NCBI GenBank assembly: GCA_032718475.1
Contig: JAUCBJ010000663.1
Span: forward strand, 1-48,509
Reading direction: 5' to 3'
Length of the DNA: 48,509 nucleotides
Origin: Nemertoderma westbladi
Lineage: Eukaryota > Xenacoelomorpha > Nemertodermatida > Nemertodermatidae
The position numbers and the translations under genes are program-made. Below are positions 38,141-47,806 of the stretch, piece by piece. How positions within the stretch are numbered: the first letter of the stretch is position 1; each line of letters starts with the position of its first letter. The notes under the pieces were generated by a model, which did no database searches, had not been told where the DNA came from, and saw only the letters and a program-made list of their open reading frames with translations.

Positions 38141-40929
38141 GCAGATTTGGTAGGTGGCTGAAGCCGATAAAAGTCTATCAAAATATTTGACATTTGAATT
38201 TGTTTACAATCCCGTTGCCATGGAACGAGTATGATTAGAAATTTAAACCATAACCTCCTGCTGCAAATTTATTTGGCATTTTTAAAAAATATTTTGATCA
38301 TTGCAACTGTTATCTCTGATTCGTATATCTGCAAATATATTCGTTTGAAATAACCGCGTTACCTCAAGTTAAACCCAATGACTACTTTTGAAGAAATCAA
38401 CTTAAAGGAACAATTAAAATAATGATTATTACATGGGAAAACAGTAGAACTTTTTATCACGACTGTCAAGGTATTTTATTTACCGAGCGCCTGCGAGTTT
38501 ACTGAAGGGTCGAGGGGATATTGAAAAAAATGTTTAAATAAATAAAAAAAAATTTTCCCATGTAATACTTTATTTTATTCGTAAATTTGTACTTCTTGTT
38601 GCTTAATTCTTTAATAAAAGATACTGTAGATCGATATACTGTATGTTACAATGTAAATTAAACTGCAGTATTAATTGGTTCTCGGTCCTTTGTGGACAAT
38701 AAAGGGGATATTTTAAAGAAAAACAATTTTTCTATTTTGAAGATGCATTACCACTAAAAATTGTTCAGGCATAAATAACAAAATACGCATTTTCTATTTC
38801 GATTTGAGTAGGAAGACCCGAGACATACTTACTTAGATGACATGCTACTGTAATACGCGGACTTACACTACACATACTACGTTTTGGTGTCGACCAATTA
38901 ACTGATTCTTATATTCCTATTGTGCTAAAGTTATATGAAACCGCAATCATCGGTATTACAGTAGTTCGCCATGTCGACACCCCCATCCAATTGTAGCTAA
39001 AGATTCCTTGAGTTTATATATCTAGAACATAGACAAACATTCATCCAACCAAGGCTAACGTAATACATGGTATGGTATTACGATGGCCTTGATCCAACAT
39101 AATATTTTTTTATGGTATCCACCATTTTTCTAAATACTACAGTAAGCTATTTAAAAATATTATAAAAATAATATTTTAATACATGGGAAAAAAAGTAGAA
39201 CTTTATTTTTTATTGGCAATATAATTATTATAAATCAACATATCAATGAAATAGAACAGTTTAAAAATAATTACAAAAATTTCACCTTTATTGCCTAGTT
39301 ATCAGAGATGCTTGAGTTTGGCCGATTGATGGTTATTGATAGAGGTTTATCAAACGATTGTAAATATAACTTTAGTTTGAAAGTGACATAAAAACTTTGG
39401 TACGGATTTCCGGTCGTGGCTACATTTATATAAATAACGAAAATGCTTTAAGACGCAATCAAAATACAACCAGATACAGGGGAAAATGGATGCAAATAAC
39501 AGCTGATTACGAACAAAAATGAACCCGTAACAGTGTAATAGACTTTCTTTTATTGTTTGGTTAGAATAGACTGCCACTGCAACCTGTTCCTTTCCCTAAA
39601 CTGAAAATCAACATTGTTGATTCACCAAGGCGGGTTTTGTGTCAATTATAAGTATACTATATACCCCTCAGAAAATAAATATATTAAAGTTCCCTCCAGT
39701 GCTACATTTTTATGGTAGATTTATCTTGTGGCTTTGTCAAAATAAATATATAATCAAAATAAAAGTCAATCTCTGTTATAGCCTTGTCAACATCAACATC
39801 AAGCTGAAGTTGATGTTTTGAACCAACACAAAGAGGAAAAAAATGTGTGAAAAAGAAGGCAACTCTGGGAGGCCTGAGCAAAGCTGTTCAATGGGGAGGG
39901 ACCCAACTACACTACGTTTGACTTATAACCGCCAGCTTGACGGCTTTTAGTTATACAGTATTACAGCCATACCGTGTAAAAAATGAGCTCTCTGGCTTGT
40001 ACATTTCCTTATAAAATTCGATTAATTAATTAATTAAATCAATTAATTTAAAGTTGTCGATCTAAAACAATAATTTAGTGTTTAATTTTAAATTTTATCT
40101 ACATTCAAGCGATTGAATGGCGGTAATGATAAACCCCCAGGGATTCATTAAGTAGTAGTATTATAGGAATACGTAAAATATGTCTAAAACACAAAAAAGC
40201 GCCAGCCCCAAGTGGATAGCCGCTCAGGCAAACAATTTGTGTTCTTACACCAACTCGGAGAACGTCAATCGATGTTAACCACCAGTTCGCGTACATTCAC
40301 ATAAAACACAAACTTGTGTTTCTACCAAGTCAGATGAGTTTACAAATTTGTATCTGACCAAATGCGACAGAAATTGATAAAACAAGAATTCGAGTTCCTA
40401 CCAAGTCTAAACAAAAGTAAATGAAGACGCTGACCAGTTTAAGTGTTAAAATAGTCAGGTAAATGAGACTAGTGGACCCACTAAATTTAGTGAAACTGAA
40501 CTGCTGAATTTTTGCCAGGTCGTATTGTTTTGTTTGTAGTAGATTCAGTTATTCAACTTTTTACTTTCTTTTTTTTGTCTAATCTTCAAATCATAATCGG
40601 TCTGAAAGTAATTAACCCACTTTATGTATAATTAAGTATGAATGAATTCGGGTATAACCTGGGATTACAGGGTATAATAAATTGCTATACATCGCGACCT
40701 TATGTGATCGTATGTTGAGAGAAACAGACATCGACATCGGCTTATCTTGTCCACCTTTAATACGTATTATATTGTATAATACTTGTTTTCAACTGTCATA
40801 CAGTTTGTGACTAACAAATATTAAAAAAAATCGTTAAAACAGTCAGCCAGAGTAAATAAAACAAACCACTTCCTAAACTTAAATCACAGCTACTTAGCAA
40901 TTACGCGTCCATTTTCGCCGGGCCACTTT
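38141..40929. other. Long gene-free stretch
   Basis: AT-rich, with no coding region or RNA gene that I can support. A 14-bp inverted repeat ATTACATGGGAAAA (38428-38441) and its complement (38553-38566) frame a 139-bp possible MITE. The left end and the following AGTAGAACTTT recur at 39179-39205. A palindrome AAACACAAACTTGTGTTT lies near 40304-40321. Confidence 0.5.
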
Positions 40930-41240
40930 ACAATATCATGTCACGAGCCCCCAACCCGATGTGGAATACAATATCATATCACGAGCCCCCAACCCGATGT
41001 GGAATACAATATCATGTCACGAGCCCCCAACCCGATGTGGAATACAATATCATGTCACGAGCCCCCAACCCGATGTGGAATACAATATCATGTCACGAGC
41101 CCCCAACCCGATGTAGGATACAATATCATGTCACGAGCCCCCAACCCGATGTGGAATACAATATCATGTCACGAGCCCCCAACCCGATGTGGAATACAAT
41201 ATCATGTCACGAGCCCCCAACCCGATGTGGAATACAATAT
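40930..41240. repeat. 38-bp minisatellite, 8 units
   Basis: The unit starts ACAATATCATGTCACGAGCC and continues CCCAACCCGATGTGGAAT. It repeats at exactly 38 bp from 40930 with only a few substitutions (ATATCATATC in unit 1 to 2, GTAGGAT in unit 5). It lies about 310 bp downstream of the PDH E1-alpha stop codon. Confidence 0.95.
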
Positions 41241-41551
41241 TTTACAGTTGAATTCGATCAGAATGAACAACGACCAGCTCTGACCTCTGATACTTTGGAT
41301 TAACGCCTGCTATAAGTTATCAAATGAAAATAAGCAATAGGGAAACTTCAACTTCAAAATAACTAGGCTATGAAAAAATTAGTTGGTTAACAAAATACTC
41401 TTTGTATATTGTTTATAATACATCTTATTCATTCAATTCAGCATTAAGTATATAAAAATCCTACCATACTAATAAACAACAACGCGCAACAAATAAATCC
41501 TACAACGAAAAGTCGAAGAATATATCAAAATCTACTAAATAAATATTTAAA

Positions 41552-41930
41552 CTAATTACAAGTTGGCGACACTCCGAAGGTGAATGGATCACATCCACGG
41601 ACCCTAAACTCTGGTGTGTTCCAGAATATCTGTGTGTAAGCTTCGGTTAAGGGTGGCTCGGGGGCGGTCTTCGCCAACTCCATAGCGGCGTCCACCTCCC
41701 TCCGAGCCTCCTTATCGATGGCTTTGATCTCGGCTTCGGTGGCTAGCTCCGACTCGAGTAATCTCTTCCGCAATCCCGTTATGGGGTCGCGAGTTTCGCG
41801 AACCTCCTGTATTTCTTCCCGGGACCGGTAACTGCTTCCCGGGTCGGACATACTGTGCCCGTGGTACCGGTAGGTTGCCGCCTCGATCACCAACGGTCCT
41901 TTACCGGAACCACCCCACTCCGTTGCGAAC
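41552..41930 (-). CDS. PDHA1: Pyruvate dehydrogenase E1 alpha, exon 2 (C-terminal)
   Basis: The last 125 residues plus stop of mitochondrial pyruvate dehydrogenase E1 alpha. The acceptor is TACTCCGCAG|G. The first base completes the Arg codon left by exon 1 (AG|G), giving REAARFATEW at the join. The regulatory phosphorylation loop is intact: YRYHGHSMSDPGSSYRSREE, with serines at protein positions 286 and 293 in the places of the mammalian PDH kinase sites 1 and 2. PEPP and the FEVRG-like segment (FRVRGCDPF) near the end match the family. No canonical AATAAA was seen close downstream on the minus strand. Confidence 0.96.
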
Positions 41931-42289
41931 CTGCGGAGTATACATAGATAATTTAATTTCACAATTGAATTGTGCTGCGCAGAATATTTATTTTATAAGT
42001 AATAAACTTGTATTACTATGCATTATGTAATACAATACTGTATGCTTAAAACTAAAAGTAATAAAGTAACTCTTAATAATGTGCTGTGCGGAGCTGAGAA
42101 GTTGGTTTCATGAATGAATGTAGTGAGTAAGTGAGAGCAAATAAAGAAAGATATTAGGATTAGAATTCAGAACATTTTGTGAAGTACTTTGCATTATCGT
42201 ACATTATTGACCAGTTGTTTTGTTGTTTTTCCTGTTGTTTTAACCCGAGGAGTAGGAACCAGCCGAGGCTTTCCTACTCCGAGGGTTTA

Positions 42290-42403
42290 AAACTATCTAA
42301 ATTTCATGCAATCTCATTAAGATTTGTAGAAAAATTAAGGGGGGGGGGGGGGGGGGGGGGGGGGGTGTCACTGAATTACGACACTATATTCTGGGACATG
42401 ATG
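42290..42403. mobile_element. Long-hairpin MITE, right-end fragment (copy D)
   Basis: AAACTATCT...AAATTTCATGCAATCTCATTAAG...ACACTATATTCTGGGACATGATG followed by TA, matching the right ends of copies A-C. It carries the longest G tract of the family (G27, 42339-42365) and an 8-bp deletion in the CTGTTTCA region. Confidence 0.85.
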
Positions 42404-42702
42404 TATATTGATAGACTTCAATAAATTTGTATGTCTAATTTCATCTGACATGAAGCAATAAATAGACAAAAGTAAAGAATCCAGTCACTGTTATCAGTGA
42501 GTCTTGTCACTTGTGTAACTTCAACGTAAGATTATAATTTACTCTAATGATTAAATACTCATAGCATATAAAAGGCCTATATTTTACTATCAATTTCTAA
42601 ATCATTGGCTTAACATCACTTACTGACATACATAACGGACTTGTGTACTACATATATTATTGATCCGTTTATTGGATGAGGTAATGGACGTCTCTGAATC
42701 AG

Positions 42703-42918
42703 TTGCAGAGAAACGCCAGGGAGCGGTTAAATAAGTACAGAGTAAAAATTGACCGCGGTTGTTATACAGAGTATTTTAAAAAAGCATATAAAAAGCGGCG
42801 CGATAGAGAAAATTTAACACGGGATAAAAAAAATCGTGTAAAACAAGATTATCGGTTACACAGAAAAATGTTAATGAAAAACGTTTTCTATTTATTTGAA
42901 ATCATGTGTATTAAGTAA
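42703..42918 (+). pseudogene. Lys/Arg-rich ORF fragment, possible transposon debris
   Basis: 71 codons, strongly basic (RERLNKYRVKIDRGCYTEYFKKAYKKRRDR split over two helical stretches). Basic segments of this look occur at the start of some animal transposon ORFs, but I cannot name the family. It is antisense to PDHA1 within its intron. It may be chance. Confidence 0.2.
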
Positions 42919-43378
42919 GTATATACTTATAATTTAGTGGATGCGATGGTTATGGGCAGATATCTCTGTTTGTTACGGATGTTTGTCCAATAAATTACCT
43001 TATTGTCGTTGCAATAAGTTATAAATACTGCAAAATCCATATAACATAATTACCGTTACCGATGGCCGTTACAGAGGTTTGTCCCATAAATGTCATCACT
43101 GTAATGCGTTACAGTGGTAGACAAAAACGTTACAGATATGACATTAGTTTTTGCCATATATCTCCCTTTGAGCAGCGCGTCATGCTCTCCCTCTACCATC
43201 ACAAGATTCACCATGAAATTATCTTTCGAATGGTGTATGGTATGGCACTAATTTCCGACAAAAATTTTTCGGTCAATTTGTACCCCTTTCAGGCCGCTTT
43301 TAAGCTTATTGACCCATATGTATGTTCTGTTCAGAACTTTATTATTGGTGTTATGGGTGAATGAGTGGATTCATAATT

Positions 43379-43645
43379 ATTATAACTTTTGTTGCGCACA
43401 CCTTTGCAAAGTCGGCAGTGACGTCCAGGTGGGATCGAACTGGTGACCTCCGGGTTGGAAGTCTGACGCTCTAACCATTCAGCTAGCGGATCAGGTAAAA
43501 GATAGACCTGGAAATACTATCTGATACCTTGTTTGTCCGCAATTTACCTCCTCATGGCCTCCATCCATATGTCATACCATCATATGCTGTCACTGTGCGC
43601 ACCCCTTTGCGACTTTGCAAAGCTATGCGCAACAAAAGTTATAAT
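43379..43645. mobile_element. 267-bp inverted-repeat element with a tRNA-derived core
   Basis: ATTATAACTTTTGTTGCGCA (43379-43398) is exactly mirrored at 43626-43645. Symmetry continues inward with CTTTGCAAAGTCG and GTGACnnC motifs to about 43425 and from about 43585. Between the arms is a minus-strand tRNA-like block (43422-43493). No ORF is present. Confidence 0.8.
43422..43493 (-). other. tRNA-derived sequence (Gly-TCC-like) in the element core
   Basis: Minus strand: TAGCTGAATGGTTAGAGCG is an A-box region, CTTCCAACCCGGAGGTC resembles an anticodon arm with TCC, and AGTTCGATCCC is a B box. The anticodon stem is mismatched (TCAGA against CCGGA) and the T stem is weak, so it is not a functional tRNA. 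A SINE-type head is the likely origin. Confidence 0.65.
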
Positions 43646-43670
43646 GTATGTTGCGGTGTCGCATTTTAGA

Positions 43671-43692
43671 CCCCCCCCCCCCCCCCCCCCCC
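43671..43692. repeat. C22 homopolymer
   Basis: An uninterrupted run of 22 C, 25 bp beyond the right end of the inverted-repeat element. Confidence 0.97.
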
Positions 43693-44300
43693 GGAAATCT
43701 GCTCTATGATAATTTTACCGGGGAGGCAAAATCGGTCCCAGTAAAGTTACGGTACTTCACAACAACGTATTCCAATACATTTTCTCTAGAATTGGAACCG
43801 AGAGTTGTCACCTTGTCACGTGTTGGTACAAATGACAATGTTACTTAATGTTATAGTAGGGAAGATTTTTCACCTAATAAACTTGGGCTTGCTCTACTGA
43901 TTTTGGAATTTCTGATTTAGGCCCTACCAAAGAATAATCACATTATATAGTTGTTGAAATAATGGGTCATATTTGGTGAGAATGGGTTTCTGGGAAAGCC
44001 CAATCCGGACAATAACTCAGATAAGCGGCGACGATGTGTTAATATGTCTACTACTTCTATGATAACAATAACAAGTATTAATAACAGACAGACAAATTTC
44101 CATTTCTCTGTAACCGGGTGTAATCTGTTAGATCATGTATAGGTAAGTGAATAGTTCGGCCAAAATATATTTATCATAGGTCCAGATCATTCTGTCATTT
44201 CAGGTTCAGCATTCAATGCTTTCAATTAACCCACTTACCTTCAGGCTTGAGCACCCATTCCCATCCACTTACATTCGAGCATCCGTTCCCACCCACTTAC

Positions 44301-45079
44301 CTTGCAGCTTCACGCATAGCTAACACATCCATTCCATCCACCCATATCCCCGGTATATAATCTCCCCTCATGTAGTAGTTGGTATTAGCTGCGGCGCGGT
44401 CAGCTGACGTTCCCATACCGTACCCGTTATTCTCGCATACGAACACCACCGGAAGTCCCCACAACGACGACATGTTAAACGCTTCGAACAGCTGCCCCTG
44501 ATTGGCGGCTCCGTCGCCGTACAGAGTGAAACAAACGTTGTCTGTCTGTCTGTACTTGTAGGAGAATGCTACACCCGCTCCTAAGGGAGTCTGCGCTCCC
44601 ACAATCCCGTTCCCCCCGTAGAAGTTCTTTGCGTACATGTGCATAGAGCCGCCTTTACCCTGTGAGCAACCGGAATACTTCCCGGTCAGCTCGGAGAGGA
44701 CTGATTCCGGCGTCTCACCCATCATTAACGCCCAGCCGTGGGCCCGGTACGCCGTTATAATACCGTCATCTTCCTTCATGGCAGCCCGGATGCCTACACA
44801 ACACGCCTCCTGTCCCGAGTACAGATGGCAGAACCCCCGGATTATCTTGGATTTGTAGAGCGTTGAGGAGGCGCCTTCGAGACGGCGAATCCGCTGCATA
44901 TTCCTGTAGAAGTCGAGGGCGTCATCTCGCGTTAACTCGATCCCAGTATCGGGGGGTCCTTTGTCGAGTTTATGAAGTTTGAATGGAGTTACGTCGAACG
45001 TGGCCGAGGTTACGATACCACGGCAACTTGGTCGAAGATGCACGGAAGTAAAACATCGCGCAATACGCGAAGACAACAT
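44301..45079 (-). CDS. PDHA1: Pyruvate dehydrogenase E1 alpha, exon 1
   Basis: 259 codons plus two bases. The full spliced product is 385 residues, close to the mammalian protein (about 390). It converts pyruvate, with thiamine diphosphate, to the hydroxyethyl intermediate in the mitochondrial PDH complex, as an alpha2beta2 tetramer with E1 beta. Residues 1-30 ([10 protein letters not shown], Arg/Ser-rich, no acids) look like a mitochondrial presequence, which supports this Met. The TPP/Mg motif is GDGAANQG (188) through ENN (226-228). [10 protein letters not shown] carries the serine equivalent to regulatory site 3 (about 235). [12 protein letters not shown] and GKGGSMHMY match the family active-site regions. 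Donor GCAAG|GTAAGT. Only one intron interrupts the coding region. Confidence 0.97.
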
Positions 45080-45119
45080 CGTTAACGGTAACTCATTGAA
45101 ACCGGAAGAAGTTTAGATA

Positions 45120-45275
45120 AAGGTACCGGTACAGGGGCACAGCGGTACATGTACAGCACAGCACGGTACTATTACATACAGTATTACTGTACTACAGTAA
45201 GTACCAGAGTACAGCAGTATTCAGGTATTACTGTATTACAGTACACAGTATTACCGCAGTACTGACTGACTGATG
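45120..45275. promoter_or_regulatory. PDHA1 upstream region, GTAC/TACAGTA-rich low complexity
   Basis: Directly upstream of the PDHA1 start. It is dense in GGTACC, GTAC and TACTGTA words and ends in CTGACTGACTGA. No TATA box in the minus orientation is obvious, so the gene may have a TATA-less promoter. The regulatory role is inferred from position. Confidence 0.35.
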
Positions 45276-45363
45276 CTGGATGCTGTACGGTATTTTATTT
45301 ATTTGTATGGAATTAATTTCGCACTACCAAATCGACAGGGGACATATTTTCAAACTTTACATC

Positions 45364-45650
45364 GCAGACCCCCCATGTCAAAAAGGCACACTCTTCACCC
45401 CACGTATAAGAGGCAGACCCCATGTACTGTATAAAAGGCAGACCACACCCCATGTACTGTATAAAAGGCAGACCCCCCCGTCGCCCCGTGTATAAAAGGC
45501 AGAACTCCCATGTATTAAAAGGCAGACCCATCGTATAAAGGCAGACCACACCCCATGTACTGTATAAAAGGCAGACCCCCCTTTTATAAAAGGCAGACCA
45601 CCCACACTTGTATAAAAGGAAGACCCCCCACCCCCATGTAGAAAAGGCAT
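45364..45650. repeat. Degenerate minisatellite carrying consensus TATA boxes
   Basis: About ten units of TATAAAAGGCAGACC with variable spacers (CCCATGTACTG, CCCCCC). Exact TATAAAAG occurs on the plus strand at 45430, 45460, 45491, 45563, 45585 and 45611, with TATTAAAAG and CGTATAAAG variants between. It lies 285-570 bp upstream of the PDHA1 start, pointing away from it. Confidence 0.85.
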
Positions 45651-46246
45651 AGAGTGCTTCACCTTCCCTGGTCTATTTCTACTGTATGCATTTTGTACAG
45701 CTTCATTTGTTTACTGATGTTTCTGAGGGGGTGAGAATGTCGATAATTTGTGGTTTGAGTATTAGTTTGATTTCAGACAGTTTTGGAATCAGACTTTGGG
45801 TGTTTAAGTGCGCGGTATGAATAACTTTGCTGTCAAATGTTGTGGTCATTGGGTGTATTGGTGGTGGGTTTGTCTGGTGGTCAGGTAGTCAATCCATTTG
45901 CTTGAGCGGGTCACCCTGGGTCTGATAGTTGGTCTGGATCTCGACCACGGAGTCCCTTTTGTTTGGTCTGTATGTGGGGGCTACTTTGTACATTGGTTCC
46001 AGCCAGAAGTGGGTGACAGGGGTGTGTTACTTTCTTTAATGATTCCATGATATAATGTATTACCCACATTTTTCTCTGGTTGTTGAGATGCTAGTCTTCG
46101 TTTTTCCTGTCTTAGATCAAATTGAATTAAATCTCTGCACTATCTGCCTGGCATCGGACCCCATCTTGTGTGACAGTCCACAAACTCCCAACTGCAGGTT
46201 GAGCCTTCAGATAAGCACAACTGACTCCTTCACCACGCACTCAACT
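45651..46246. other. Gene-free G/T-rich stretch
   Basis: 45720-46020 is rich in GGTGG/TTTGG words on the plus strand. No ORF or RNA gene is supported; it may be decayed transposon sequence. Confidence 0.45.
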
Positions 46247-46288
46247 CCCCCCCCCCCCCCCCCCCCCCCCCCGGGGGGGGGGGGGGGG
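46247..46288. repeat. C26 followed directly by G16
   Basis: A C tract (46247-46272) changes to a G tract (46273-46288) with no base between, a homopolymeric perfect inverted repeat with no loop. Confidence 0.95.
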
Positions 46289-46450
46289 ACTCTCTACAGT
46301 CGATGTGTTCGCCATACCTGGTGGATGCCGAGAGGCAAATTCTGCACCATCATATCCACCTATGGATCTGATAGTGCCAGACTTCCGACCACCTCTCGTG
46401 AAAGGGAACCGCTCACATGTAGGGTAGGCTACAGTAGATTGCTGTGGTGA
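46289..46450 (+). pseudogene. Possible LINE endonuclease fragment
   Basis: WWMPRGKFCTIISTYGSDSA in the plus frame resembles the RTE/CR1-type endonuclease segment before the DFN motif (usually GKFATIISAYAP). Nothing else of the domain is recognisable. Confidence 0.3.
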
Positions 46451-46752
46451 CTGCTACAAACCCCCGCCAAACCACGTCTAGAAGAACTACTGTAGAATCC
46501 TCCTTGATACCATCTCGGAGGAGTCATCATTACTTCTGAGTTCGCTTCCCATATTGGACTGTCAGACTGCACTACAGCTTACTTTGCCTTCAAGAAGTTC
46601 AAGTTCAGTAGAAAATAGTATTACAAAGAAAACAAATTAAAAAGCTGGCATTAGGATGCAGGATTTAACGGGGTGTGTGTGTATGTACCCCTCAGCCCCT
46701 GGGGGGTCTTTGAGGACACACATGCTGTGCCACATTGGAAATGAGGACACGA

Positions 46753-46780
46753 TTGGAATTGAGGACGTCCTCAATTCCAA
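46753..46780. repeat. 28-bp perfect palindrome
   Basis: TTGGAATTGAGGAC followed by its exact reverse complement with no spacer. A related single arm (TTGGAAATGAGGAC) lies just upstream near 46735-46748. Confidence 0.93.
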
Positions 46781-47121
46781 AAACATCAGAAATTAAATGT
46801 AGATGTTATATTTTACTACAAAATGATGGTTATTTGTTATTGTGGCGTTTCGATCACGGGGTCACAGAAAAATAGCGCTTTTAAAAATTTAAGGTCGAAT
46901 TTCACCCATTTCAACGCGTCGAGTATGCCCCAACTTTTTTATTTGGGCTATTCACTCATTTGAGCCTCAGAATCTTTTCAAATATCGCCAATCTCGCACA
47001 GAACGTCGCCAAAATTTCTTAGTCCGGCAAAAAAACACACTAATTTCGTCTAAAAGAGTAAATTATTGGTTAAGTATAATAATATGATTCAACTACAGTC
47101 CCGCTCTCAAAAAGCATTCCT

Positions 47122-47173
47122 TTGATCAAACATTGATCAAACTTTGATCAAACATTGATCAAAGTTTGATCAA
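47122..47173. promoter_or_regulatory. Five TTGATCAA palindromes at 11-bp period
   Basis: TTGATCAA starts at 47122, 47133, 47144, 47155 and 47166. Three occurrences have the flank CTTTGATC (or its complement), the TCF/LEF consensus. The period is about one helical turn, so all sites face the same side of the DNA. A regulatory role is inference. Confidence 0.4.
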
Positions 47174-47276
47174 ATATTGAAATGAACCAGGCTTATAAAT
47201 CCTGCCATTGAGTTCTACCAAAGGCGCTGCACTTCAAAGTCTAGATTCCCACTGAGCCGTGTGTCAATCAAGCAGC

Positions 47277-47299
47277 CCTCTCTCTCTCTCTCTCTCTCG
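47277..47299. repeat. (CT)n microsatellite
   Basis: About 11 CT units followed by CGCTCTCCCTGTGTGTGT. Confidence 0.9.
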
Positions 47300-47583
47300 C
47301 TCTCCCTGTGTGTGTAATGCTCCATGTGCTCTGTAGGATGTCTGCAGAGCACACAGGACACCACGTCCATATCATACCATAGGTTTGTACGCTATAGCCG
47401 TTATTTAAACCGGACCGCCTAGGTTATAATAATTTACAGCGATTATCAGAAAATAACAGCCGCAATTGAATCTCCACTTGGCGGTGTGGTGGTAATGAAA
47501 GCAAGGGCGGGTAGGGGCTGTGTGGAGTTTAATTCTGAGTTACGCAATGTGTTGGGTGGATGGCTACAATACATTATAATGGT

Positions 47584-47604
47584 GGGGGGGGGGGGGGGGG
47601 GGGG
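47584..47604. repeat. G21 homopolymer
   Basis: Uninterrupted G run. Unlike those of the MITE family it is not next to a CACTATATT terminus. Confidence 0.95.
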
Positions 47605-47787
47605 CAACTAGCGTACCGAGCGAGGGGGAGGCCATGTGAAAGCATACTGAAAAACCCTTTCCAGTTGAAATGAGAAAAAAAATAATATATATATTAAAGA
47701 TCCACATTCCAAATTTTCTGAAACAAAAGCATTTTTCTAAACAGAAAGCTTCGCATTGTAACCTGGCTGGCCAAGGGCTAGATCCTT

Positions 47788-47806
47788 GGGGGGGGGGGGG
47801 GGGGGG
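47788..47806. repeat. G19 homopolymer
   Basis: Uninterrupted G run after GATCCTT, again without the MITE terminus beside it. Confidence 0.95.

Larger units (their letters stand above)
41931..44300 (-). other. PDHA1 intron, 2370 bp
   Basis: Donor GTAAGT at 44300, acceptor CAG at 41931. It contains a MITE fragment (42290-42403), a K/R-rich ORF (42703-42918), a TIR element with a tRNA-like core (43379-43645) and a C22 tract (43671-43692). The frame at 43062-43364 has no recognisable motif. Confidence 0.9.

Noticed and set aside
42241-42288. CCGAGGAGTAGGAA / TTCCTACTCCGAGG inverted repeat next to the MITE fragment as a separate element
   Set aside because: Only about 40 bp in total and two mismatches; no boundaries or second copy were found in the window.
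43422-43493. Functional tRNA-Gly gene
   Set aside because: Anticodon and T stems are mismatched and the block lies within a transposable element.
46055-46450. 131-codon ORF as a protein-coding gene
   Set aside because: It runs through the C26/G16 homopolymer, giving poly-Pro and poly-Gly; only the short endonuclease-like part after it deserves mention.
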